Counted from the first letter of the stretch, positions 32,892 through 40,925 are shown. The stretch is 64,000 bases of DNA from DATFVJ01 sp963826515 (GCA_963826515.1 CAWGXI010000018.1:124001-188000), one strand, 5' to 3'. Notes: generated by a model from the sequence alone, not told the origin. Numbers and translations: made by a program.

Positions 32892-33979
32892 CGCTTGGGC
32901 TCCTGCGTGGTCCCGCGAAGCGGCGTATCCGCGTCCTTCGCTGCCCGCTTCCTCGAATGCGCGCCTTTGCCCAGCGAGATTTCATCCGCGGCGCCATCCC
33001 GCGACGCCTGGCCAATGCCGGTCCCGTGGGGACGGCCACGCGGGATCCCCCCGCTGCCGCTCACCTGGCCGGGCCCGCGTTCGACCTGGTCGGTACCTGC
33101 GCTTGTGGTCTCGAGCATGAGTTGTTCAAGCGAACGGCGCTGCGGGCGGATCTCGGTGACCCGCACCCCCGCACCCACCAGCCGCGCGTTGAGCGCGGCC
33201 GCGTCCTCGTCGCGCACCACAAGCTCGGCGCCGTCCCTGGTCGCGACCCGCCCGCCGAGCAACGCCGCGACGCGGTCCGCATCAGGGCTTTTCACGACGA
33301 CATGTCCGGTCGGCGCCTGAAGCGCGGACAGGGTTTCCTGGATCACCAGCCTGCCGCGGTCGAGTATCCCCACGTGCGTGCACACTTGCTCCACCTCGGA
33401 GAGCAGATGGCTGGAAAGTAAGACCGTGGTCCCTGCCTCGTTCAGCTCGATGAGCAGATCCCGGATGTCGCGGATGCCGCGCGGGTCGAGGCCGTTGGAC
33501 GGCTCGTCGAGGATGAGCAGCCGCGGTGCACGGACCAGCGCGGCGGCCAGCCCGAGGCGCTGCCGCATCCCGAGCGAGTAGGCGCGGACCGGCCTCCGGT
33601 CGACGCCCGCGAGACCGACGCGGTCGAGCGACGCGTTGATTCGCCTGCGCCGTGTGCGCCGCTCCCCTCCGGGCCCTGCGGCGTCGAACAACGCCAGGTT
33701 GGCACGCCCGGACAGGTGGGGATAGGCGGCAGGCTCCTCGACAAGTGCGCCGATGTCGGGCAGTACCCGCGCCGCATGCTTCGGGATGCCCAGGCCCATG
33801 ATCTCGATCTCACCGCTCGTCGCGTAGACGAGGCCGAGCAGCATCTTGACCAGCGTCGTCTTTCCTGAGCCATTCGGGCCGAGCAGGCCGTAACGATCAC
33901 CGTCTGCCACGGCCAGATCGGCAGAGTCGACCGCGACGATCTGGCCGAAGCGCTTGGTGAGAGCGTGCGTGACGATCAC
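32888..33979 (-). CDS. ABC transporter ATP-binding protein
   Basis: A 363-residue ATPase of the daunorubicin/bacitracin-export type. Walker A is GPNGSGKTT (about residues 34-42), the signature is YSLGMRQRLGLAAAL, Walker B is LLILDEPSNGLDP, and the H-loop is LLSSHLLSEVEQV. After the nucleotide-binding domain, a C-terminal region (about 215-300) with VVVKSPDADRVAALL and LVGAGVRVTEIRPQRRSLEQLML is normal for this subfamily; the last 60 residues are a low-complexity polar tail. It overlaps both neighbours by four bases (ATGA), indicating tight translational coupling with the permease and the LolA-like protein. Confidence 0.92.
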   Translation of the reverse strand: MIVTHALTKRFGQIVAVDSADLAVADGDRYGLLGPNGSGKTTLVKMLLGLVYATSGEIEIMGLGIPKHAARVLPDIGALVEEPAAYPHLSGRANLALFDAAGPGGERRTRRRRINASLDRVGLAGVDRRPVRAYSLGMRQRLGLAAALVRAPRLLILDEPSNGLDPRGIRDIRDLLIELNEAGTTVLLSSHLLSEVEQVCTHVGILDRGRLVIQETLSALQAPTGHVVVKSPDADRVAALLGGRVATRDGAELVVRDEDAAALNARLVGAGVRVTEIRPQRRSLEQLMLETTSAGTDQVERGPGQVSGSGGIPRGRPHGTGIGQASRDGAADEISLGKGAHSRKRAAKDADTPLRGTTQEPKR

Positions 33980-35106
33980 AGGTCACGGTCCGGCTTCGCG
34001 GCGAGCTGTGCTCCGGCTTTCGCAAGCAACTGAGGACTGGCCAGGCCAGCGATCAGAAACGTGTCGAAGGAGGCGTAGGGATGTACCAGGTAGACCGTGA
34101 TCAGCGGGGTGGCGATCTGCACGCCGAACCCCTGGGCGAAGGCCACCGGAGTTCCTCCGTTGTTTTGAGCGCTGCGAAGGTCGCGCACGCCGATCCGGCC
34201 CCGCAGGGTGATGACCGCGAACGTCGACAGGCCGCTGCCGTAGATCCCGATTTCCCTGAATGCCGCGGGCGGCGGTACCCGGGGCCGGCCCGCGAGAGAA
34301 CCTGGTAGCTGTTCGTCATCCAGGTTGCCGACGGCGCTGGCGATGTCGCCCGGGCTGGTTACGGTGAAACCTGTGCCAGGGCCGTGCGCGGGGGTCAGCA
34401 CCTCGGTGGGCGGCCGGCCGAAGGTCAGCTGCAGGAAGCGGCTCCTCAGGACCACCCGGCCGCTGCCCCGGCCGGTGATCTCGACCTGCAGGGGCAGGCC
34501 GCTCACAGCATCGGCCCAGATGTTGATCTGGCCGATCGTCGTCGCCGGATCCGTGGGCACCAGCCGCAGGCCTGCCGCATCCCGGCCCGCGATCCGCTCA
34601 GCGGGCACGCTCGTCATCCGGGCCGTGCTCCCGGCATCACGTAGCAGCCGCAGGGCAAGTGCGGGCGGGATAAGATCGGCCGCACGCGGGAGCCGGACCG
34701 GCTGGCTGCCGATGACCTCGGTGAGCAGTTCACTACCTGAATCCCAGACGTACGTCTTACCCTGCAGCTGATAAGTGTCGTGCTCGCCAATGTCGGAAAG
34801 CACGTCGGCCCGCCACGCCGACGCCGAGTCCTGCCAGACCCGCATGTGGGTCGTGCCGTCCAGCATCGTGGTGATGTCGCTCAGCTCGCTCAGATTCGGG
34901 ATGCCGAGCGCGCCGTTGGTTTCTGCATATCCCGAGTAGGGCTGGTTCACCGAGGCGAGGATCCGCGAACGCAACTGCGCGGCGCCCACTGTGTGCCCGG
35001 CCGCCACCGGCAGCGCGCTGACAAGCACGGGCAGCGCGCAGATGATCACCAGGCCTGCCGCGACGAGAAGCCATCGCCGGCGTGTCTGACCTGCGACCAC
35101 GCTCAC
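33976..35106 (-). CDS. LolA-like/sigma-regulatory outer-face protein with N-terminal anchor
   Basis: A 376-residue protein. Residues about 11-34 (WLLVAAGLVIICALPVLVSAL) are a signal anchor. The extracytoplasmic part resembles the LolA-like/DUF2092-type fold seen in actinobacterial operons with ABC exporters: AAQLRSRILASVNQPYSGYAETN, MRVWQDSASAWRADVLS, TYVWDSGSELLTEV, INIWADAVSGLPLQVEI and SRFLQLTFGRPP. A C-terminal domain (about 275-370) has YGSGLSTFAVITLRGRIG. It may handle lipids or sense the envelope for the coupled exporter; that role is inferred from context. Its stop overlaps the ATPase start; map lies 37 bp upstream on the same strand. Confidence 0.75.
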   Translation of the reverse strand: MSVVAGQTRRRWLLVAAGLVIICALPVLVSALPVAAGHTVGAAQLRSRILASVNQPYSGYAETNGALGIPNLSELSDITTMLDGTTHMRVWQDSASAWRADVLSDIGEHDTYQLQGKTYVWDSGSELLTEVIGSQPVRLPRAADLIPPALALRLLRDAGSTARMTSVPAERIAGRDAAGLRLVPTDPATTIGQINIWADAVSGLPLQVEITGRGSGRVVLRSRFLQLTFGRPPTEVLTPAHGPGTGFTVTSPGDIASAVGNLDDEQLPGSLAGRPRVPPPAAFREIGIYGSGLSTFAVITLRGRIGVRDLRSAQNNGGTPVAFAQGFGVQIATPLITVYLVHPYASFDTFLIAGLASPQLLAKAGAQLAAKPDRDL

Positions 35107-35143
35107 GGTTACCGCCGGAGCGCGGCTGCGGCGGTCATCGATG

Positions 35144-35992
35144 TCACGGCAGGGTGAGGATCTCGTGGCCCGAGTCGGTCACCAGGATGGTGTGCTCGAA
35201 CTGCGCGGTCCGCCTGCGGTCCTTGGTGACGGCGGTCCAGCCGTCCGGCCAGATGTCGTAGTCGATCGTACCGAGCGTGAGCATGGGCTCGATCGTGAAC
35301 GTCATCCCCGCCTCCATGATCAGCGGGACGGACGGGTCGTCGAAATGCGAGACGACCAGTCCGGAGTGGAATGTGGTGCCGATGCCGTGCCCGGTGAAGT
35401 CCCGAACCACGCCGTAGCCGAAACGGCGCGCGTACGACTCGATGACCCGGCCGATGGCGTTCAGCGGCCTGCCCGGCGCTACCGTGCGGATGCCGCGGTA
35501 CATCGCTTCCCTGGTGCGCTCGACGAGCAGGCGTGATTCATCGCTGACGTCGCCCGCAACGAACGTCGCGTTCGTGTCGCCGTGCACTCCGCCGATGAAG
35601 GCGGTGATGTCCACGTTGACGATGTCGCCTTCCTTGATCACCGTGTCGTCGGGTATCCCGTGGCAGATGACTTCGTTGATCGAGGTGCAAAGCGACTTCG
35701 GGTAGCCGCGGTAGCCAAGCGTGCTCGGGTAGGCACCGCGGTCGCAAAGGAACTCGTGCCCGACGCGGTCGAGTTCGTCCGTGGTCACACCCGGCTTGAC
35801 GGCGCGGCCAACCTCCTCGAGCGCGAGAGCGGCGAGCCGGCCAGCGACGCGCATGCGCTCGATGACGTCAGCGGACTTGACGTCCGGCTCCCCCGTACGC
35901 GGGCGTTTCTTGCCCACATACTCCGGCCGCGGGATGCCTTCAGGAACCTGGCGTAGCGGTGATACCCGGCCTGGCTGGAGTACGGTCGTCAT
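35144..35992 (-). CDS. map: Type I methionine aminopeptidase
   Basis: A 282-residue enzyme that removes the initiator methionine from nascent proteins. The pita-bread fold and all five metal ligands are visible: NVDITAFIGGVHGDTNATF (two Asp), DFTGHGIGTTFHSG (His), MTFTIEPMLTLG (Glu) and RRTAQFEHTILVT (Glu). The N-terminal extension of about 40 residues (RVSPLRQVPEGIPRPEYVGK) with the PEYVGK element is the actinobacterial MapA-type lead. It is intact and of normal length. It is the first gene of a minus-strand run with the LolA-like/ABC operon and divergent from the 57-residue protein. Confidence 0.95.
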   Translation of the reverse strand: MTTVLQPGRVSPLRQVPEGIPRPEYVGKKRPRTGEPDVKSADVIERMRVAGRLAALALEEVGRAVKPGVTTDELDRVGHEFLCDRGAYPSTLGYRGYPKSLCTSINEVICHGIPDDTVIKEGDIVNVDITAFIGGVHGDTNATFVAGDVSDESRLLVERTREAMYRGIRTVAPGRPLNAIGRVIESYARRFGYGVVRDFTGHGIGTTFHSGLVVSHFDDPSVPLIMEAGMTFTIEPMLTLGTIDYDIWPDGWTAVTKDRRRTAQFEHTILVTDSGHEILTLP

Positions 35993-36012
35993 GTGCTGCG
36001 AGTCTAGTTGAC

Positions 36013-36186
36013 ATGAATGAATCGAAGCGCTGGTGGTACTGCCTCAAGCACAAGACCGTCGAGCCGGAAGCCGGTTGCCCCGCCAAGGACCGGCTCGGCC
36101 CTTACGCGAGCAGGGAAGAGGCCGAGCACGCGATCGAGATCGCCCACCGCCGCAACGAGGAATGGGACGCGCAGGATCGGGATTGA
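36013..36186 (+). CDS. Small conserved-type hypothetical protein, 57 residues
   Basis: MNESKRWWYCLKHKTVEPEA and GCPAKDRLGPYASREEAEHA describe a small soluble protein with a Cys10/His/Cys22 arrangement (YCLKHKTVEPEAGCP), possibly one half of a zinc site, followed by an SPOR-like helix. This form is frequent in actinobacteria beside map; no function is established. ATG 36013 is chosen over 35959 because the extra residues there resemble non-coding sequence. It is divergent from map with about 20 bp between starts, so the two promoters overlap their coding ends. TnpB debris begins a few bases after its stop. Confidence 0.75.
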   Translation: MNESKRWWYCLKHKTVEPEAGCPAKDRLGPYASREEAEHAIEIAHRRNEEWDAQDRD

Positions 36187-36199
36187 TCAGATGCTTGAC

Positions 36200-36609
36200 G
36201 GGCGCAGGCCCCGGCGTTCATCCGCAACCACTCCCTCGCCCGCGCGATTCCCGATGCGAGCTGGTCAGGGCTGCGGCGGCAGTTGGAGTACAAGGCGGAC
36301 TGTACGGCCGGACTGTGATCTCGGTCGACCGGTTCTATCCGTCGAGCAAAACCTGTTCGGCGTGCGGCCACATCGCCGCGGCAATGCCGCTGAACGTCCG
36401 GGAATGGACGTGCGCCGCTTGCGGTGTGCTCCACGGCCGGGACGTGAACGCGGCGAAAGTTCTGCGGGCCGCCGGACTGGCGGTTGCAGCCTGCGGAGAT
36501 GGTGTGAGACCGCCCCGCACATGGTGCAGGGAGGCAACCGTCAGTGAAAACAGGAACCCCAGCCCGCGAGGGCTGAGAATCCCAGTCCTTCAGGGCGGGG
36601 AGAAGTCAA
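36200..36609 (+). pseudogene. IS200/IS605-type TnpB remnant with right end
   Basis: Only the C-terminal third of TnpB remains. In one frame (36213-36310) FIRNHSLARAIPDASWSGLR and RQLEYKA match the conserved helix before the zinc ribbon; after a frame change near 36300 comes TVISVDRFYPSSKTCSACGH, WTCAACGVLHGRDVNAAKVL and AACGDGVRPP, i.e. the RuvC III/zinc-ribbon end with CxxC...CxxC and the RDxNAA Asp. No left end, TnpA or RuvC I/II region is found, so the nuclease is dead. The end at about 36609 (GTCAA) has the typical hairpin of an IS605 right end. Confidence 0.8.
36578..36609 (+). ncRNA. Possible omega-RNA 3' end/IS605 right-end hairpin
   Basis: TCCCAGTCCT (36580-36589) pairs with AGGGCGGGGA (36592-36601) with one mismatch and one wobble, followed by GAAGTCAA. 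This is the shape of IS200/IS605-group right ends, whose transcript forms the scaffold 3' end of the TnpB guide RNA; the bases after 36609 (ACTGATCCGCACAGGC) would be the guide. Expression and function are unproven, and the local TnpB is broken. Confidence 0.45.
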
Positions 36610-36792
36610 CTGATCCGCACAGGCGGCGGGCCCCGCGCCGCGCGGGCCTGGCGCTGCGTGGGTCGTGGGCGGGGGCCCGGGCGGCGGGGGCCCCGCGCGG
36701 CGTGGGTCGTCCGAGGGGGCCTCGGGCGGCTGCCTCGTCAGTGCGCGGTCCGGACGCCCGGTAATGTGTGGCGTCTGCGAGAGGGGTTGCGC

Positions 36793-37731
36793 ATGACTGG
36801 CTACCAGCCCGGGCAAGGGCTGCCGCCCGCCGCGCAGGCTCGGATGGCCGAGATCCGCGGCAGTGGCACGTGGGGGTCCGCGTTGACCACGGCGGAGTTC
36901 GCCGCGATCCGCTCCGCCGGTTTCGAGCCTGTCGGCCAGGTGCTTGGCGCCGCGGTCTACAACATCGGCTATTCCGGCGGGTACTACTGCCCCGGCGCGT
37001 GGGCCGGCGGGGGAATGGGCTACTGGGGCGGCGTGACGCTCGCGCAGAGCGAGACGCAGGTGTCCGGGCGCGGCGGCTCGGCGTCGTTCGGGCCCCTGGT
37101 GCAGACAATGTACGAGGCGCGGCGGACCGCGATCGGCCGGATGAGCGCGGAGTGCGCGGCGCTCGGCGGTCACGGCGTGGTCGGCGTGACACTGGACATC
37201 GGGCCATTCCCGGCTGGTGGCCTGGAATTCAAGGCGATAGGCACCGCGGTGCGCGCGCCGGGCGCCGTCTACCCGAGGGCCCCGTTCAGCTCCCATCTGA
37301 CCGGCCAGGACTTCGCCAAGCTGATCGCGACCGGCTGGGTGCCTGCCGCTCTTGTCCTGGGCATTTCGATCGGCTCAAGGCACGACGACTGGCGGACCAT
37401 GAGACAGAGCGGCTGGGGCGCTGGCAACGTCGAGATCTCCGGATACACCGAACTGGTGAATGCGGCGAGAAACGACGCGCGGGTCCAGCTGGAGAAGGAC
37501 GCCCGCGCTCACGGTGCCGATGCCGTCGTCACCTCGCGCATGGAGTTGCGGATGCGAGAGCGTGAGTGCCCGGCCCAGGAGGGCCGCAGGGACCACATCG
37601 CCGAGGCGACCTTCGTGGGTACCGCGATCGCACGTTTCGACCGCTCGGCCCAACCGCCGCCGCCGAGCCTGGCCATACTTTCGCTCGATCCGCAGCGACG
37701 GCAGGCGGCCCGCGTCAGGCTCGGGCCCTGA
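36793..37731 (+). CDS. YbjQ-like (heavy-metal-binding domain) protein, two domains
   Basis: A 312-residue protein built of two YbjQ/UPF0145-like modules. Module 1 (about 25-155): SALTTAEFAAIRSAGFEPVG, VLGAAVYNIG, MYEARRTAIGRMSAECAALG, GVVGVTLDIG and EFKAIGTAV. Module 2 (about 165-295): SSHLTGQDFAKLIATGWVPA, ELVNAARNDARVQLEKDARA, GADAVVTSRMEL and ATFVGTAIARF. Single-module YbjQ proteins form pentamers; the family's metal-binding name is not firmly supported. Module 1 has a Gly/Tyr-rich insertion (YSGGYYCPGAWAGGGMGYWG). GAGAGGGG precedes ATG 36793. It is followed 88 bp later by a paralogue on the same strand, probably co-transcribed. Confidence 0.8.
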   Translation: MTGYQPGQGLPPAAQARMAEIRGSGTWGSALTTAEFAAIRSAGFEPVGQVLGAAVYNIGYSGGYYCPGAWAGGGMGYWGGVTLAQSETQVSGRGGSASFGPLVQTMYEARRTAIGRMSAECAALGGHGVVGVTLDIGPFPAGGLEFKAIGTAVRAPGAVYPRAPFSSHLTGQDFAKLIATGWVPAALVLGISIGSRHDDWRTMRQSGWGAGNVEISGYTELVNAARNDARVQLEKDARAHGADAVVTSRMELRMRERECPAQEGRRDHIAEATFVGTAIARFDRSAQPPPPSLAILSLDPQRRQAARVRLGP

Positions 37732-37819
37732 CGATGCCGGCGACGGAACAAGGACACACGGTCGTGCAGGTCACACACGGTCTTACAGGCACACGGAGCA
37801 CGCAGTCGAGGGAGACGCG

Positions 37820-38674
37820 ATGACGGAGCAGCAGGGGGCCGGCCTGGCCGCGCAGGGCGTACCGCAGGACGCGATGCGCCGCCTCGCCGAACTTCAGCCG
37901 GGCAGGCCGGGTTCCATTTTCACCTCCGACCTGTCGGTGAACGAGTTCCTGCTCGTACGTGAGGTTGGCTTCCGGCCCGTCGGCCTGGTGCTCGGCAGCT
38001 CGATCTACCACGTGGGCCTGCAGGTCGGCAGGTGGGGGAAGAACCAGGAGCTCGACGTCCTATCCCAGGCCATGTACCACGCACGCGAACTGGCGATGAC
38101 CCGCATGGAGGCTGAGGCTGACGCGCTCGGCGCGGACGGGATCGTAGGTGTCAGGCTGGATGTGGAGATAAAGGAGTTCGGCAACGACATCGCCGAGTTC
38201 ATCGCCATCGGCACCGCGGTCAAGGCCGAGCCAGGGGCGGGTGGCAGCGCGGGCAGCGGGGTGACCAACTGGCGGAACAACAAGAACCAGCCGTTCACGT
38301 CCGACCTGTCCGGCCAGGACTTCTGGACGCTGATCCGGGCGGGGTACGCGCCGCTCGGCATGGTGATGGGTTCGTGCGTCTACCACATCGCGCACCAGCG
38401 GCTCGGTGGCGTGCTCGGCAACATCGGGCGGAACGTCGAGCTCGAGCAGTTCACCCAGGCCTTGTACGACGCGCGCGAGCTGGCCATGAGCCGGATGCAG
38501 GCGGAGGCGGAGGCGCTGCACGCGGAGGGGATCGTGGGCGTGCAGCTACGCCAGCACAGCCACCAGTGGGGCGCGCACACTACGGAGTTCTTCGCGATCG
38601 GCACCGCGGTGCGCCCGCTGCGCGAAGATCACGTCATCGAGCCGCCGACGATGGTGCTCAGTCTCGACGCCTGA
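37820..38674 (+). CDS. YbjQ-like (heavy-metal-binding domain) protein, second paralogue
   Basis: A 284-residue protein with two YbjQ-like modules: residues about 30-140 (FTSDLSVNEFLLVREVGFRP, ARELAMTRMEAEADALGADG, IVGVRLDVEIKEF, EFIAIGTAVKAE) and about 155-270 (FTSDLSGQDFWTLIRAGYAP, ARELAMSRMQAEAEALHAEG, IVGVQLRQHSHQW, EFFAIGTAVRP). Both modules keep the YbjQ order of strand, helix ARELAM-x-RM, VVGVR strand and GTAV end. It is more regular than its upstream neighbour and lacks that protein's Gly/Tyr insertion. GAGGGAGACGCG precedes ATG 37820. Function unknown; the tandem pair points to a hetero-oligomer, which is inference. Confidence 0.82.
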   Translation: MTEQQGAGLAAQGVPQDAMRRLAELQPGRPGSIFTSDLSVNEFLLVREVGFRPVGLVLGSSIYHVGLQVGRWGKNQELDVLSQAMYHARELAMTRMEAEADALGADGIVGVRLDVEIKEFGNDIAEFIAIGTAVKAEPGAGGSAGSGVTNWRNNKNQPFTSDLSGQDFWTLIRAGYAPLGMVMGSCVYHIAHQRLGGVLGNIGRNVELEQFTQALYDARELAMSRMQAEAEALHAEGIVGVQLRQHSHQWGAHTTEFFAIGTAVRPLREDHVIEPPTMVLSLDA

Positions 38675-38828
38675 GCCGCCGTTCCCATGATCGGAAGCCG
38701 TCTCGCGGGTGGGTCACCGTGCCGGAGGTGGCGCCACTATGGCCCATCCGGGCGCCAGGTCCCTCCACGACAGCCGCACCAATGCGCCGTAGGGTCGCGG
38801 CCGGCAGTCGCGCCGGGTCCTGCCCGCG

Positions 38829-39416
38829 TCAGTCCTCGGCCGGGCCGCTGACGGCGTCTAGCAGCCGGGCCAGCCGATCACGCAGTCCCGGTTTGCGGTC
38901 ACCTGCCATGTCGCCGGCGGCGGCGCTGACTAGGTGCTGCGCGCCGTCGAATGAGACGGGGGAGGTGGCGGGGGGCACGGCGAGCGCCTCGTGAGCCAGT
39001 TGCTCGAGTTCGCTGTCTCCTTGATCGAGCGCGACGACCGTGGCGCCGATCCGCTTTGCGTCGTTCACCCTTTCAAGCAGCGGAGCCGGAGCGGCTTCCA
39101 CCGCCACGACGAACAGTGTTTCGCCGCGCTGCGCCGCCTCAAGCCGCTCCAGACCGATCCGCAGGTGCGCCGGCCCGCCGGGGGGCGGTGACCAGCGGAT
39201 CAGGGTCGGCATCAGGGCCGGCATCGCACCCAGCCGGGCCTCGTCCTCCAGGTGGGCGGTGACGTGCCAGGGGTCCTCGCCTGGCGTGCCGACGACCAGC
39301 AGGCCGCCCGGGCTGCGGGTGCAGCCGCGCAGGGCCTTGCCGAGCCTTCGCGTGCGTTCGAGCCATCCGGTCGGCGCGAGCAACTCTCTCAGCGCGGCCA
39401 CCTGGTTCGCGTCCAT
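38829..39416 (-). CDS. Hypothetical protein with SIS-like central fold, 195 residues
   Basis: A soluble protein without a named family that I recognise. The N-terminus MDANQVAALRELLAPTGWLE is helical; LLVVGTPGEDPWHVTAHLED and ALMPTLIRWSPPPGGPAHL follow; the central LFVVAVEAAPAPLLERVNDA plus KRIGATVVALDQGDSELEQL looks like the alternating strand/helix pattern of SIS or Rossmann-like domains (strand, helix, ATVVAL strand, Glu-rich helix). The C-terminus is helical and charged. It is convergent with the YbjQ-like pair and divergent from npdG, separated from it by the GC-rich repeat block. Confidence 0.6.
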   Translation of the reverse strand: MDANQVAALRELLAPTGWLERTRRLGKALRGCTRSPGGLLVVGTPGEDPWHVTAHLEDEARLGAMPALMPTLIRWSPPPGGPAHLRIGLERLEAAQRGETLFVVAVEAAPAPLLERVNDAKRIGATVVALDQGDSELEQLAHEALAVPPATSPVSFDGAQHLVSAAAGDMAGDRKPGLRDRLARLLDAVSGPAED

Positions 39417-39506
39417 TCCCTTATGGTGCCCGGCACGGCCAGTTCAGCGCACCATTACGGGCCGACGGGGTGCCGATACGGGCCGGCGAGGTGCCGAGCG
39501 CGGTGC

Positions 39507-39574
39507 CAAGATCCGCGTCCGCGTTAACTTTCCGGCCGATAGCGCAGGCAGATTAACACGATTAGGGATCATGG
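39507..39574. repeat. 68-nt imperfect-palindrome element, copy B
   Basis: Gapless partner of 12184-12251 (46 of 68 positions equal by hand count). The core is a 35-bp imperfect inverted repeat, GTTAACTTTCCGGCC on the left and the complement of GTTAATCTGCCTGC on the right. Here the GC-rich minisatellite lies on the right side, starting about 50 bp later, whereas in copy A it lies on the left. The element sits in the npdG/hypothetical-protein divergent intergenic region. Confidence 0.55.
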
Positions 39575-39624
39575 ATGCGGCCTCCGGTGCAGGCGCGTTC
39601 CCCCGCACGTCCGCGGTCCGGGCC

Positions 39625-39900
39625 AGCGGCCATCCCGGCGGGCCCGCGGCCATCCCGGCGGGCGGCGGCCGTCCCGGCGGGCCCGCGGCCATCCCGGCGG
39701 GCGGCGGCCGTCCCGGCGGGCGGCGGCCATCCCGGCGGGCCCGCGGCCATTCCGGCGGGCCCGCGGCCATTCCGGCGGGCCTGCGGCCATCCCGGCGGGC
39801 CCGCGGCCGCCCACGGCGTCGCCCGGGGCGGCGGCCGTCCCGGCGGCCATTCGGGCGGGCCGGCTTCCATTCCGGCGGCCCGCGGCATCGCCCCGGGCGG
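39625..39900. repeat. GC-rich minisatellite of ATCCCGGCGGGC-type units
   Basis: About 275 bp built from CCATCCCGGCGGG, CCCGCGGCC and CCGTCCCGGCGGG blocks in varying order, giving 21-24 bp superunits (for example GGCGGGCCCGCGGCCATCCC). Frames on both strands remain open and encode Arg/Pro/Gly strings; these are artefacts. Inverted complements within each unit allow strong secondary structure. It ends directly before npdG's leader. Confidence 0.9.
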
Positions 39901-39921
39901 CCGTAATGGCAGGATCGGTGC

Positions 39922-40680
39922 ATGGCGAAACCGCAGCACGACAGCAGCCCGGGTGGCGGCGGGGCGGGTGGCGCCACCGGCCTGCGCCCGCAGCAGCCCG
40001 GCGCGGCCGGGGAAACGGTGCAGCCTGCCGTGGCGGACCTGGTCATCGGGATCCTCGGCGGCACAGGTGCGGAAGGCCGCGGGCTCGCGCGGCGGTTCGC
40101 GCTTGCGGGCCACACCGTCCTCATCGGCTCGCGCAGCGAGGATCGTGCGGCCGCCGCCGCAGCGGGCCTGGACGCGGGGCCGAATGTGCGAGGGCTGCCC
40201 AACGCCGCCGCCGCGCGCGAGGCCGGCGTCGTCATCGTGGCGGTGCCGTGGGATGGTCACGCCGCGCTCGTCGCGTCGCTCGCCGCCGAGCTCTCCGGCA
40301 AGATCGTTATCGACTGTGTGAACCCGCTGGGCTTCGACAAGCAGGGCGCGTTCGCGCTGCGGGTCGAGGAGGGGAGCGCCGCGCAGCAGACCGCGGCGCT
40401 GCTGCCGGATAGCCGCGTGGTGGGCGCGTTCCACCACGTGTCCTCGGTGCTGCTGCTCGACCCGGACATAGCCGAGGTGCCGATGGACGTGCTCGTGCTT
40501 GGTGACGACCGCGCGGCGACCGACGTGGTGCAGGCCCTGGCCGCGCGCATCCCCGGAATGCGCGGTGTCTACGCGGGCCGGCTGCGCAATTGCGCCCAGG
40601 TGGAGGCGCTGACCGCTAACCTCGTCGCGATCAACCGGCGTTACAAGGCCCACGCCGGCCTGCGTATCACCGATGTATGA
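39922..40680 (+). CDS. npdG: NADPH:F420 oxidoreductase
   Basis: A 252-residue cytoplasmic enzyme transferring hydride between NADPH and coenzyme F420. VIGILGGTGAEGRGLARRFA (about 41-60) is the NADPH-binding loop, followed by HTVLIGSRSEDRA, VVIVAVPWDGHAALV, IVIDCVNPLGFDKQG, VVGAFHHVSSVLLLD, VLVLGDDRAA and the end CAQVEALTANLVAINRRYKA, all matching NpdG/Fno. The first 38 residues (Gly/Gln/Pro-rich) are a non-family extension and the real start could be at or after VADLVIGI; ATG 39922 is the only well-placed start. Its presence implies that the organism makes F420. Confidence 0.92.
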   Translation: MAKPQHDSSPGGGGAGGATGLRPQQPGAAGETVQPAVADLVIGILGGTGAEGRGLARRFALAGHTVLIGSRSEDRAAAAAAGLDAGPNVRGLPNAAAAREAGVVIVAVPWDGHAALVASLAAELSGKIVIDCVNPLGFDKQGAFALRVEEGSAAQQTAALLPDSRVVGAFHHVSSVLLLDPDIAEVPMDVLVLGDDRAATDVVQALAARIPGMRGVYAGRLRNCAQVEALTANLVAINRRYKAHAGLRITDV

Positions 40681-40756
40681 GGTTCGGATTCAGAGCCTGA
40701 TACGTGAATCGGCGTATTCTCATCCAGCAGCGAGCGGGCCGCTACAGTCTGCGGGG

Positions 40757-40788
40757 GGATCCCGGGGGGTCGTCCCCCCGGGGCAATA
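40757..40788. terminator. Strong GC hairpin downstream of npdG
   Basis: GATCCCGGGGGG-TCGT-CCCCCCGGGG can fold into a stem of ten G/C pairs with a four-base loop, 80 bp after the npdG stop. No U-run follows, which is usual for high-GC actinobacterial terminators. Assignment as terminator is inferred from structure and place. Confidence 0.55.
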
Positions 40789-40841
40789 CAGTCTTAACGG
40801 CTGCCGCGGGCTGACAGACCGCATTGGGGCGCGCCCGAAGG

Positions 40842-40906
40842 GTTACGCCCATGATCGTGGTGGAGCCTCAACGCACGGGTCGTGCGCCACGATCGCGGGC
40901 GTAAGC
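40842..40906 (-). terminator. Nested hairpin downstream of panB
   Basis: GTTACGCCC-AT-GATCGTGG (40842-40860) pairs with CCACGATC-GC-GGGCGTAAGC (40887-40906), and inside the loop CGCACG-GGT-CGTGCG (40872-40886) forms a second perfect stem. The whole lies 20 bp after the panB stop on the minus strand, in the proper place for its terminator, and may serve both convergent genes. Confidence 0.6.
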
Positions 40907-40925
40907 GATGGGGGCCGGGGCAGCG

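Noticed and set aside
31995..33320. Long plus-strand open frame (441 codons) opposite the ABC permease and ATPase
   Set aside because: Antisense to two intact, motif-rich genes; translation is Arg/Asp/Gly-rich with no family signal. A high-GC shadow.
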